This document shows, piece by piece, positions 37,801-51,149 of a stretch of 64,000 nucleotides of DNA. Source of the stretch: Glandiceps talaboti (Eukaryota > Hemichordata > Enteropneusta > Spengelidae); contig NC_135555.1 of NCBI RefSeq assembly GCF_964340395.1, positions 26,111,725 to 26,175,724 on the forward strand, read 5' to 3'. A program made the translations under genes and the position numbers. Below the pieces are notes generated by a model. The model was not told where the DNA came from. It saw only the letters and a program-made list of their open reading frames with translations, and ran no database searches. Each line of letters opens with the position of its first letter. Positions within the stretch are counted from its first letter, which is position 1.

Positions 37801-40390
37801 TAGTTATTAGTATTATTGCGACCAGCTGGAGGGGTTTATTGGGACTTAACAGGGAGGACTCAAAACAATCATTAGTTATTAGTGTTATTGCGACCAGCTG
37901 GAGGGGTCCATTGGGACTTAACAGGGAGGACTCAAAACAATCATTAGTTATTAGTGTTATTACGACCAGCTGGAGGGGTCCATTGGTACTTAACAGGGAG
38001 GACTCAAAACATTCATTAGTTATTAGTGTTATTGCGACCAGCTGGAGGGGTTCATTGGGGCTTTACAGGGAGGACTCAAAGCAATCATTAGTTATTAGTG
38101 TTATTACGACCAGCTGGAGGGGTTCATTGGTACTTAACAGGGAGGACTCAAAACAATCATTAGTTATTAGTGTTATTACGACCAGCTGGAGGGTTCATTG
38201 GGACTTAACAGGGAGGACTCAAAACAATCATTAGTTATTAGTATTATTACGACCAGCTGGAGGGGTTCATTGGTACTTAACAGGGAGGACTCAAAACAAT
38301 CATTAGTTATTAGTGTTATTGCGACCAGCTGGAGGGGTTCATTGGTACTTTACAGGGAGGACTCAAAACAATCAGTAGTTATTAGTATTATTACGACCAG
38401 CTGGAGGGGTTCATTGGGACTTAACAGGGAGGACTCAAAACAATCATTAGTTATTAGTGTTATTGCGACCAGCTGGAGGGGTTCATTAGTACTTTACAGG
38501 GAGGACTCAAAACAATCATTAGTTATTAGTGTTATTACGACCAGCTGGAGGGGTTCATTGGTACTTAACAGGGAGGCCACAAAACAATCATTAGTTATTA
38601 GTATTATTACGACCAGCTGGAGGGGTTCATTGGGACTTAACAGGGAGGACTCAAAACAATCATTAGTTATTAGTGTTATTGCGACCAGCTGGAGGGGTTC
38701 ATTGGGACTTATCAGGGAGGACTCAAAACAATCATTAGTTATTAGTGTTATTACGACCAGCTGGAGGGGTCCATTGGGAGTTTACAGGGGGGACTCAAAA
38801 CAATCATTAGTTATTAGTATTATTACGACCAGCTGAAGGGGTTCATTGGGACTTAACAGGGAGGACTCAAAATAACCATTAGTTATTAGTATTATTACGA
38901 CCAGCTGGAGGGGTCCATTGGTACTTAACAGGGAGGACTCAAAACAATTATTAGTTATTAGTGTTATTGCGACCAGCTGGAGGGGTCCATTGGTACTTTA
39001 CAGGGAGGACTCAAAACAATCATTAGTTATTAGTATTATTACGACCAGCTGGAGGTGTCCATTGGTACTTAACAGGGAGGACTGAAAACAATCATTAGTT
39101 ATTAGTATTATTACGACCAGCTGGAGGGGTCCATTGGGACTTAACAGGGAGGACTCAAAACAATCATTAGTTATTAGTATTATTACGACCAGCTGGAGGG
39201 GTTCATTGGTACTTAACAGGGAGGACTCAAAACAATCATTAGTTATTAGTATTATTACGACCAGCTGGAGGGGTTCATTGGTACTTAACAGGGAGGACTC
39301 AAAACAATCATTAGTTATTAGTGTTATTGCGACCAGCTGGAGGGGTTCATTGGGACTTAACAGGGAGGACTCAAAACAATCATTAGTTATTAGTATTATT
39401 ACGACCAGCTGGAGGGGTCAATTGGTACTTAACAGGGGGGACTCAAAACAATCATTAGTTATTAGTGTTATTACGACCAGCTGGAGGGGTTCATTGGGAC
39501 TTAACAGGGAGGACTCAAAACAATCATTAGTTATTAGTGTTATTACGACCAGCTGGAGGGGTTCATTGGTACTTTACAGGGAGGACTCGAAACAATCATT
39601 AGTTATTAGTGTTATTACGACCAGCTGGGGGGGGGTCCATTGGTACTTAACAGGGAGGACTCAAAACAATCATTAATTATTAGTATTATTACGACCAGCT
39701 GGAGGGGTTCATTGGGACTTAACAGGGAGGTCTCAAAACAATCAGTAGTTATTAGTATTATTACGACCAGCTGGAGGGGTTCATTGGTACTTAACAGGGA
39801 GGACTCAAAACAATCATTAGTTATTAGTGTTATTACGACCAGCTGGAGGGGTTCATTGGGACTTAACAGGGAGGACTCAAAACAATCATTAGTTATTAGT
39901 GTTATTACGACCAGCTGAAGGGGTTCATTGGGACTTTACAGGGAGGACTCAAAACAATCATTAGTTATTAGTGTTATTACGACCAGCTGGAGGGGTTCAT
40001 TGGTACTTAACAGGGAGGACTCAAAACAATCATTAATTATTAGTGTTATTACGACCAGCTGGAGGGGTCCATTGGTACTTTACAGGGATGACTCAAAACA
40101 ATCATTAGTTATTAGTATTATTACGACCAGCTGGAGGGGTTCATTGGGACTTAACAGGGAGGACTCAAAACAATCATTAGTTATTAGTGTTATTACGACC
40201 AGCTGGAGGGGTCCATTGGTACTTAACAGGGAGGACTCAAAACAATCATTAATTATTAGTGTTATTGCGACCAGCTGGAGGGGTTCATTGGGACTTAACA
40301 GGGAGGACTCAAAACAATCATTAGTTATTAGTGTTATTACGACCAGCTGGAGGGGTTCATTGGGACTTAACAGGGAGGACTCAAAACAAT
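31840..40390. repeat. 8.54-kb higher-order block, first copy
   Basis: The order of variant units from about 31840 to 40390 recurs from about 40390 to 48940. Offsets drift only from 8538 to 8545 bp, largely through changes in G-run length (for example 13 G near 33767 against 12 G near 42306). The left edge is between 31830 and 31870, where TTAGTACTTAAC here is TTGGGACTTAAC in the second copy. Confidence 0.9.
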
Positions 40391-43300
40391 CATTAGTTAT
40401 TAGGGTTATTACGACCAGCTGGAGGGGTTCATTGGTACTTAACAGGGAGGACTCAAAACAATCATTAGTTATTAGGGTTATTACGACCAGCTAGGGGGGG
40501 GGAGGGGTTCATTGGGATTTAACAGGGAGGACTCAAAACAATCATTAATTATTAGTGTTATTGCGACCAGCTGGAGGGGTTCATTGGGACTTATCAGGGA
40601 GGACTCAAAACAATCATTAGTTATTAGTGTTATTACGACCAGCTGGAGGGGTCCATTGAGAGTTTACAGGGGGGACTCAAAACAATCATTAGTTATTAGT
40701 ATTATTACGACCAGCTGGAGGGGTCCATTGGGACTTAACAGGGAGGACTCAAAACAATCATTAGTTATTAGTATTATTACGACCAGCTGGAGGGGTTCAT
40801 TGGTACTAACAGGGAGGACTCAAAACAATCATTAGTTATTAGTATTATTACGACCAGCTGGAGGGGTTCATTGGTACTTAACAGGGAGGACTCAAAACAA
40901 TCATTAGTTATTAGTGTTATTGCGACCAGCTGGAGGGGTTCATTGGGACTTAACAGGGAGGACTCAAAACAATCATTAGTTATTAGTATTATTACGACCA
41001 GCTGGAGGGGTCAATTGGTACTTAACAGGGGGGACTCAAAACAATCATTAGTTATTAGTGTTATTACGACCAGCTGGAGGGGTTCATTGGGACTTAACAG
41101 GGAGGACTTAAAACAATCATTAGTTATTAGTGTTATTACGACCAGCTGGAGGGGTTCATTGGTACTTTACAGGGAGGACTCGAAACAATCATTAGTTATT
41201 AGTGTTATTACGACCAGCTGGGGGGGTTCATTGGGACTTAACAGGGAGGACTCAAAACAATCATTAGTTATTAGTGTTATTGCGACCAGCTGGAGGGGTT
41301 CATTAGTACTTAACAGGGAGGACTCAAAACAATCATTAGTTATTAGTGTTATTGCGACCAGCTGGAGGGGTTCATTAGTACTTTACAGGGAGGACTCAAA
41401 ACAATCATTAGTTATTACTGTTATTACGACCAGCTGGAGGGGTTTATTGGTACTTAACAGGGAGGACTCAAAACAATCATTAGTTATTAGTATTATTACG
41501 ACCAGCTGGAGGGGTTCATTGGTACTTAACAGGGAGGACTCAAAACAATCATTAGTTATTAGGGTTATTACGACCAGCTAGGGGTGGAGGGGTTCATTGG
41601 GACTTAACAGGGAGGACTCAAAACAATTATTAGTTATTAGTGTTATTACGACCAGCTGGAGGGGTCCATTTGTACTTTACAGGGAGGACTCAAAACATTC
41701 ATTAGTTATTAGTATTATTACGACCAGCTGGAGGGGTTCATTGGGACTTAACAGGGAGGACTCAAAACAATCATTAGTTATTAGTTTTATTACGACCAGC
41801 TGGAGGGGTCCATTGGTACTGTACAAGGAGGACTCAAAACAATCATTAGTTATTAGTGTTATTACGACCAGCTGGAGGGGTCCATTGGTACTTAACAGGG
41901 AGGACTCAAAACAATCATTAGTTATTAGTGTTATTACGACCAGCTGGAGGGGTCCATTGGTACTGTACAGGGAGGACTCAAAACAATCATTAGTTATTAG
42001 TGTTATTACGACCAGCTGGAGGGTTCCATTGGTACTTAACAGGGAGGACTCAAAACAATCATTAGTTATTAGTGTTATTGCGACCAGCTGGAGGGGTCCA
42101 TTGGTACTTTTCCGGGAGGACTCAAAACAATCATTAGTTATTAGCATTATTACGACCAGCTGGAGGGGTCCATTGGGACTTAACAGGGAGGACTCAAAAC
42201 AATCATTAGTTATTAGTGTTATTACGACCAGCTGGAGGGGTTCATTGGGACTTAACAGGGAGGTCTCAAAACAATCATTAATTATTAGTATTATTACGAC
42301 CAGCTGGGGGGGGGGGGTTCATTGGGACTTAACAGGGAGGACTCAAAACAATCATTAGTTATTAGTATTATTACGACCAGCTGGAGGGGTCCATTGGTAC
42401 TTTACAGGGAGGACTCAAAACAATCATTAGTCATTAGTATTATTACGACCAGCTGGAGGGGTTCATTGGTACTTAACAGGGAGGACTCAAAACAATCATT
42501 AGTTATTAGTGTTATTACGACCAGCTGGGGGGGGGTTCATTGGGACTTAACAGGGAGGACTCAAAACAATCATCAATTATTAGTATTATTACGACCAGCT
42601 GGAGGGGTTCATTGGTACTTTACAGGGAGGACTCAAAACAATCATTAGTTATTAGTATTATTACGACCAGCTGGAGGGGTTCATTGGGACTTAACAGGGA
42701 GGACTCAAAACAATCATTAGTTATTAGTGTTATTGCGACCAGCTGGAGGGGTTCATTGGGACTTAACAGGGAGGACTCAAAACAATCATTAGTTATTAGT
42801 GTTATTACGACCAGCTGGAGGGGTCCATTGGTACTTAACAGGGAGGACTCAAAACAATCATTAGTTATTAGTGTTATTGCGACCAGCTGGAGAGGTTCAT
42901 TGGGGCTTTACAGGGAGGACTCAAAACAATCATTAGTTATTAGTGTTAATACGACCAGCTGGAGGGGTTCATTGGTACTTAACAGGGAGGACTCAAAACA
43001 ATCATTAGTTATTAGTGTTATTACGACCAGCTGGAGGGGTTCATTGGGACTTAACAGGGAGGACTCAAAACAATCATTAGTTATTAGTTTTATTACGACC
43101 AGCTGGAGGGGTCCATTGGTACTGTACAGGGAGGACTCAAAACAATCATTAGTTATTAGTGTTATTACGACCAGCTGGAGGGGTCCATTGGTACTTAACA
43201 GGGAGGACTCAAAACAATCATTAGTTATTAGTGTTATTACGACCAGCTGGAGGGGTCCATTGGTACTTAACAGGGAGGACTCAAAACAATCATTAGTTAT

Positions 43301-46300
43301 TAGTGTTATTACGACCAGCTGGAGAGGTCCATTGGTACTTTACAGGGAGGACTCAAAACAATCATTAGTTATTAGTATTATTACGACCAGCTGGAGGGGT
43401 TCATTGGGACTTAACAGGGAGGACTAAAAACAATCATTAGTTATTAGTGTTATTACGACCAGCTGGAGGGGTCCATTGGTACTGTACAGGGAGGACTCAA
43501 AACAATCATTAGTTATTAGTGTTATTACGACCAGCTGGAGGGGTCCATTGGTACTTAACAGGGAGGACTCAAAACAATCATTAGTTATTAGTGTTATTGC
43601 GACCAGCTGGAGGGGTCCATTGGTACTTTACCGGGAGGACTCAAAACAGTCATTAGTTATTAGTATTATTACGACCAGCTGGAGGGGTCCATTGGGACTT
43701 AACAGGGAGGACTCAAAACAATCATGAGTTATTAGTGTTATTACGACCAGCTGGAGGGGTTCATTGGGACTTAACAGGGAGGTCTCAAAACAATCATTAA
43801 TTATTAGTATTATTACGACCAGCTGGGGGGGGGGGGGTTCATTGGGACTTAACAGGGAGGACTCAAAACAATCATTAGTTATTAGTATTATTACGACCAG
43901 CTGGAGGGGTCCATTGGTACTTTACAGGGAGGACTCAAAACAATCATTAGTCATTAGTATTATTACGACCAGCTGGAGGGGTTCATTGGTACTTAACAGG
44001 GAGGACTCAAAACAATCATTAGTTATTAGTGTTATTACGACCAGCTGGGGGGGGGTTCATTGGGACTTAACAGGGAGGACTCAAAACAATCATCAGTTAT
44101 TAGTATTATTACGACCAGCTGGAGGGGTTCATTGGTACTTAACAGGGAGGACTCAAAACAATCATTAGTTATTAGTATTATTACGACCAGCTGGAGGGGT
44201 TCATTGGTACTTTACAGGGAGGACTCAAAACAATCATTAGTTATTAGTATTATTGCGACCAGCTGGAGGGGTTCATTGGGACTTAAAAGGGAGGACTCAA
44301 AACAATCATTAGTTATTAGTGTTATTGCGACCAGCTGGAGGGGTTCATTGGGACTTAACAGGGAGGACTCAAAACAATCATTAGTTATTAGTGTTATTAC
44401 GACCAGCTGGAGGGGTCCATTGGTACTTAACAGGGAGGACTCAAAACATTCATTAGTTATTAGTGTTATTGCGACCAGCTGGAGGGGTTCATTGGGGCTT
44501 TACAGGGAGGACTCAAAGCAATCATTAGTTATTAGTGTTATTACGACCAGCTGGAGGGGTTCATTGGTACTTAACAGGGAGGACTCAAAACAATCATTAG
44601 TTATTAGTGTTATTACGACCAGCTGGAGGGTTCATTGGGACTTAACAGGGAGGACTCAAAACAATCATTAGTTATTAGTATTATTACGACCAGCTGGAGG
44701 GGTTCATTGGTACTTAACAGGGAGGACTCAAAACAATCATTAGTTATTAGTGTTATTGCGACCAGCTGGAGGGGTTCATTGGTACTTTACAGGGAGGACT
44801 CAAAACAATCAGTAGTTATTAGTATTATTACGACCAGCTGGAGGGGTTCATTGGGACTTAACAGGGAGGACTCAAAACAATCATTAGTTATTAGTGTTAT
44901 TGCGACCAGCTGGAGGGGTTCATTAGTACTTTACAGGGAGGACTCAAAACAATCATTAGTTATTAGTGTTATTCCGACCAGCTGGAGGGGTTCATTGGTA
45001 CTTAACAGGGAGGCCACAAAATAACCATTAGTTATTAGTATTATTACGACCAGCTGGAGGGGTCCATTGGGACTTAACAGGGAGGACTCAAAACAATCAT
45101 TAGTTATTAGTGTTATTGCGACCAGCTGGAGGGTTTCATTGGGACTTAACAGGGAGGACTCAAAACAATCATTAGTTATTAGTATTATTACGACCAGCTG
45201 GGGGGGGGGGTTCATTGGGACTTAACAGGGAGGACTCAAAACAATCATTAGTTATTAGTATTATTACGACCAGCTGGAGGGGTCCATTGGTACTTTACAG
45301 GGAGGACTCAAAACAATCATTAGTCATTAGTATTATTACGACCAGCTGGAGGGGTTCATTGGTACTTAACAGGGAGGACTCAAAACAATCATTAGTTATT
45401 AGTGTTATTACGACCAGCTGGGGGGGGGGGGGTTCATTGGGACTTAACAGGGAGGACTCAAAACAATCATCAGTTATTAGTATTATTACGACCAGCTGGA
45501 GGGGTTCATTGGTACTTAACAGGGAGGACTCAAAACAATCATTAGTTATTAGTATTATTACGACCAGCTGGAGGGGTTCATTGGTACTTTACAGGGAGGA
45601 CTCAAAACAATCATTAGTTATTAGTATTATTGCGACCAGCTGGAGGGGTTTATTGGGACTTAACAGGGAGGACTCAAAACAATCATTAGTTATTAGTGTT
45701 ATTGCGACCAGCTGGAGGGGTCCATTGGGACTTAACAGGGAGGACTCAAAACAATCATTAGTTATTAGTGTTATTACGACCAGCTGGAGGGGTCCATTGG
45801 TACTTAACAGGGAGGACTCAAAACAATCATGAGTTATTAGTGTTATTACGACCAGCTGGAGGGGTTCATTGGGACTTAACAGGGAGGTCTCAAAACAATC
45901 ATTAATTATTAGTATTATTACGACCAGCTGGGGGGGGGGGGTTCATTGGGACTTAACAGGGAGGACTCAAAACAATCATTAGTTATTAGTATTATTACGA
46001 CCAGCTGGAGGGGTCCATTGGTACTTTACAGGGAGGACTCAAAACAATCATTAGTCATTAGTATTATTACGACCAGCTGGAGGGGTTCATTGGTACTTAA
46101 CAGGGAGGACTCAAAACAATCATTAGTTATTAGTGTTATTACGACCAGCTGGGGGGGGGGGGGTTCATTGGGACTTAACAGGGAGGACTCAAAACAATCA
46201 TCAGTTATTAGTATTATTACGACCAGCTGGAGGGGTTCATTGGTACTTAACAGGGAGGACTCAAAACAATCATTAGTTATTAGTATTATTACGACCAGCT

Positions 46301-48940
46301 GGAGGGGTTCATTGGTACTTTACAGGGAGGACTCAAAACAATCATTAGTTATTAGTATTATTGCGACCAGCTGGAGGGGTTTATTGGGACTTAACAGGGA
46401 GGACTCAAAACAATCATTAGTTATTAGTGTTATTGCGACCAGCTGGAGGGGTCCATTGGGACTTAACAGGGAGGACTCAAAACAATCATTAGTTATTAGT
46501 GTTATTACGACCAGCTGGAGGGGTCCATTGGTACTTAACAGGGAGGACTCAAAACATTCATTAGTTATTAGTGTTATTGCGACCAGCTGGAGGGGTTCAT
46601 TGGGGCTTTACAGGGAGGACTCAAAGCAATCATTAGTTATTAGTGTTATTACGACCAGCTGGAGGGGTTCATTGGTACTTAACAGGGAGGACTCAAAACA
46701 ATCATTAGTTATTAGTGTTATTACGACCAGCTGGAGGGTTCATTGGGACTTAACAGGGAGGACTCAAAACAATCATTAGTTATTAGTATTATTACGACCA
46801 GCTGGAGGGGTTCATTGGTACTTAACAGGGAGGACTCAAAACAATCATTAGTTATTAGTGTTATTGCGACCAGCTGGAGGGGTTCATTGGTACTTTACAG
46901 GGAGGACTCAAAACAATCAGTAGTTATTAGTATTATTACGACCAGCTGGAGGGGTTCATTGGGACTTAACAGGGAGGACTCAAAACAATCATTAGTTATT
47001 AGTGTTATTGCGACCAGCTGGAGGGGTTCATTAGTACTTTACAGGGAGGACTCAAAACAATCATTAGTTATTAGTGTTATTACGACCAGCTGGAGGGGTT
47101 CATTGGTACTTAACAGGGAGGCCACAAAACAATCATTAGTTATTAGTATTATTACGACCAGCTGGAGGGGTTCATTGGGACTTAACAGGGAGGACTCAAA
47201 ACAATCATTAGTTATTAGTGTTATTGCGACCAGCTGGAGGGGTTCATTGGGACTTATCAGGGAGGACTCAAAACAATCATTAGTTATTAGTGTTATTACG
47301 ACCAGCTGGAGGGGTCCATTGGGAGTTTACAGGGGGGACTCAAAACAATCATTAGTTATTAGTATTATTACGACCAGCTGAAGGGGTTCATTGGGACTTA
47401 ACAGGGAGGACTCAAAATAACCATTAGTTATTAGTATTATTACGACCAGCTGGAGGGGTCCATTGGTACTTAACAGGGAGGACTCAAAACAATTATTAGT
47501 TATTAGTGTTATTGCGACCAGCTGGAGGGGTCCATTGGTACTTTACAGGGAGGACTCAAAACAATCATTAGTTATTAGTATTATTACGACCAGCTGGAGG
47601 TGTCCATTGGTACTTAACAGGGAGGACTGAAAACAATCATTAGTTATTAGTATTATTACGACCAGCTGGAGGGGTCCATTGGGACTTAACAGGGAGGACT
47701 CAAAACAATCATTAGTTATTAGTATTATTACGACCAGCTGGAGGGGTTCATTGGTACTTAACAGGGAGGACTCAAAACAATCATTAGTTATTAGTATTAT
47801 TACGACCAGCTGGAGGGGTTCATTGGTACTTAACAGGGAGGACTCAAAACAATCATTAGTTATTAGTGTTATTGCGACCAGCTGGAGGGGTTCATTGGGA
47901 CTTAACAGGGAGGACTCAAAACAATCATTAGTTATTAGTATTATTACGACCAGCTGGAGGGGTCAATTGGTACTTAACAGGGGGGACTCAAAACAATCAT
48001 TAGTTATTAGTGTTATTACGACCAGCTGGAGGGGTTCATTGGGACTTAACAGGGAGGACTCAAAACAATCATTAGTTATTAGTGTTATTACGACCAGCTG
48101 GAGGGGTTCATTGGTACTTTACAGGGAGGACTCGAAACAATCATTAGTTATTAGTGTTATTACGACCAGCTGGGGGGGGGTCCATTGGTACTTAACAGGG
48201 AGGACTCAAAACAATCATTAATTATTAGTATTATTACGACCAGCTGGAGGGGTTCATTGGGACTTAACAGGGAGGTCTCAAAACAATCAGTAGTTATTAG
48301 TATTATTACGACCAGCTGGAGGGGTTCATTGGTACTTAACAGGGAGGACTCAAAACAATCATTAGTTATTAGTGTTATTACGACCAGCTGGAGGGGTTCA
48401 TTGGGACTTAACAGGGAGGACTCAAAACAATCATTAGTTATTAGTGTTATTACGACCAGCTGAAGGGGTTCATTGGGACTTTACAGGGAGGACTCAAAAC
48501 AATCATTAGTTATTAGTGTTATTACGACCAGCTGGAGGGGTTCATTGGTACTTAACAGGGAGGACTCAAAACAATCATTAATTATTAGTGTTATTACGAC
48601 CAGCTGGAGGGGTCCATTGGTACTTTACAGGGATGACTCAAAACAATCATTAGTTATTAGTATTATTACGACCAGCTGGAGGGGTTCATTGGGACTTAAC
48701 AGGGAGGACTCAAAACAATCATTAGTTATTAGTGTTATTACGACCAGCTGGAGGGGTCCATTGGTACTTAACAGGGAGGACTCAAAACAATCATTAATTA
48801 TTAGTGTTATTGCGACCAGCTGGAGGGGTTCATTGGGACTTAACAGGGAGGACTCAAAACAATCATTAGTTATTAGTGTTATTACGACCAGCTGGAGGGG
48901 TTCATTGGGACTTAACAGGGAGGACTCAAAACAATCATTA
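40390..48940. repeat. 8.54-kb higher-order block, second copy
   Basis: Tandem partner of the block at 31840-40390. The far edge lies near 48949, where AGTGTT replaces the AGGGTT found at the matching place 40404. The copies look nearly identical except for G-run lengths and one patch: 36558-36640 (CATGAG, GGTCTC, AATTATT) against 45100-45180 (CATTAG, GGACTC, AGTTATT), which looks like conversion from another unit. Confidence 0.9.
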
Positions 48941-51149
48941 GTTATTAGTGTTATTACGACCAGCTGGAGGGGTCAATTGGTACTTAACAGGGGGGACTCA
49001 AAACAATCATTAGTTATTAGTGTTATTGCGACCAGCTGGAGGGTTTCATTGGTACTTTACAGGGAGGACTCAAAACAATCATTAGTTATTAGTATGATTA
49101 CGACCAGCTGGAGGGGTCCATTGGGACTTAACAGGGAGGACTCAAAACAATCATTAGTTATTAGTGTTATTACGACCAGCTGGAGGGGTTCATTGGTACT
49201 TAACAGGGAGGACTCAAAACAATCATTAGTTATTAGTGTTATTACGACCAGCTGGAGGGGTTCATTGGTACTTTACAGGGGGGACTCAAAACAATCATTA
49301 GTTATTAGTATTATTACGACCAGCTGGAGGGGTTCATTGGTACTTAACAGGGAGGACTCAAAACAATCATTAGTTATTAGTATTATTACGACCAGCTGGA
49401 GGGGTTCATTGGGACTTAACAGGGAGGACTCAAAACAATCATTAGTTATTAGTGTTATTACGACCAGCTGGAGGGGTTCATTGGTATTTTACAGGGGGGA
49501 CTCAAAACAATCATTAGTTATTAGTATTATTACGACCAGCTGGAGGGGTTCATTGGTACTTAACAGGGAGGACTCAAAACAATCATTAGTTATTAGTATT
49601 ATTACGACCAGCTGGAGGGGTTCATTGGGACTTAACAGGGAGGACTCAAAACAATCATTAGTTATTAGTGTTATTACGACCAGCTGGAGGGGTCCATTGG
49701 GACTTAACAGGGAGGACTCAAAACAATCATTAGTTATTAGTATTATTACGACCAGCTGGAGGGGTTCATTGGGACTTAACAGGGAGGACTCAAAACAATC
49801 ATTAGTTATTAGTGTTATTACGACCAGCTGGAGGGGTCCATTGGTACTTAACAGGGAGGACTCAAAACAATCATTAATTATTAGTGTTATTGCGACCAGC
49901 TGGAGGGGTTCATTGGGACTTAACAGGGAGGACTCAAAACAATCATTAGTTATTAGTGTTATTACGACCAGCTGGAGGGGTTCATTGGGACTTAACAGGG
50001 AGGACTCAAAACAATCATTAGTTATTAGTGTTATTACGACCAGCTGGAGGGGTCAATTGGTACTTAACAGGGGGGACTCAAAACAATCATTAGTTATTAG
50101 TGTTATTGCGACCAGCTGGAGGGTTTCATTGGTACTTTACAGGGAGGACTCAAAACAATCATTAGTTATTAGTATTATTACGACCAGCTGGAGGGGTCCA
50201 TTGGGACTTAACAGGGAGGACTCAAAACAATCATTAGTTATTAGTGTTATTACGACCAGCTGGAGGGGTTCATTGGTACTTAACAGGGAGGACTCAAAAC
50301 AATCATTAGTTATTAGTGTTATTACGACCAGCTGGAGGGGTTCATTGGTACTTTACAGGGGGGACTCAAAACAATCATTAGTTATTAGTATTATTACGAC
50401 CAGCTGGAGGGGTTCATTGGTACTTAACAGGGAGGACTCAAAACAATCATTAGTTATTAGTATTATTACGACCAGCTGGAGGGGTTCATTGGGACTTAAC
50501 AGGGAGGACTCAAAACAATCATTAGTTATTAGTGTTATTGCGACCAGCTGGAGGGGTTCATTGGGACTTAACAGGGAGGACTCAAAACAATCATTAGTTA
50601 TTAGTGTTATTACGACCAGCTGGAGGGGTCCATTGGGACTTAACAGGGAGGACTCAAAACAATCATTAGTTATTAGTGTTATTACGACCAGCTGGAGGGG
50701 TCAATTGGTACTTAACAGGGGGGACTCAAAACAATCATTAGTTATTAGTGTTATTGCGACCAGCTGGAGGGTTTCATTGGTACTTTACAGGGAGGACTCA
50801 AAACAATCATTAGTTATTAGTATTATTACGACCAGCTGGAGGGGTCCATTGGGACTTAACAGGGAGGACTCAAAACAATCATTAGTTATTAGTGTTATTA
50901 CGACCAGCTGGAGGGGTTCATTGGTACTTAATAGGGAGGACTCAAAACAATCATTAGTTATTAGTGTTATTACGACCAGCTGGAGGGGTTCATTGGTACT
51001 TTACAGGGGGGACTCAAAACAATCATTAGTTATTAGTATTATTACGACCAGCTGGAGGGGTTCATTGGTACTTAACAGGGAGGACTCAAAACAATCATTA
51101 GTTATTAGTGTTATTATCCTGGTAGTCGAGCCTTTGGTGTTGTAAGATG

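Larger units (their letters stand above)
15262..51116. repeat. Giant 72-bp satellite array, about 500 copies
   Basis: Continuous head-to-tail copies of a 72-bp unit. A unit can be read as TTCATTGGGACTTAACAGGG, AGGACTCAAAACAATCATTA, GTTATTAGTGTTATTACGAC, CAGCTGGAGGGG. Variation is concentrated at a few linked sites: TTC/TCC before ATTGG, GGGACTTAAC/GGTACTTTAC, GTGTT/GTATT, GCG/ACG, and the G-run after CAGCTG. Blocks are re-duplicated at several scales: offsets of about 726, 1080, 1225, 1517, 2395, 3126 and 8540 bp can be read from repeated variant strings. Both strands stay open for long stretches because 72 is a multiple of three. The longest plus frame spans 48473-51145 (890 codons). The common variants are nonsynonymous in that frame and stops or G-run shifts break it often, so I treat the array as non-coding. 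It ends sharply at 51116, where TTATTACGAC becomes TTATTATCCT. Confidence 0.97.

Noticed and set aside
15262-51116. CRISPR array
   Set aside because: Units are directly contiguous with no unique spacers, and the DNA is eukaryotic.
15308-51145. Dozens of 24-residue-repeat open frames on both strands as genes of a repeat protein
   Set aside because: The unit length is a multiple of three, both strands are open, the main variants are nonsynonymous, and frames are cut by stops and G-run shifts.
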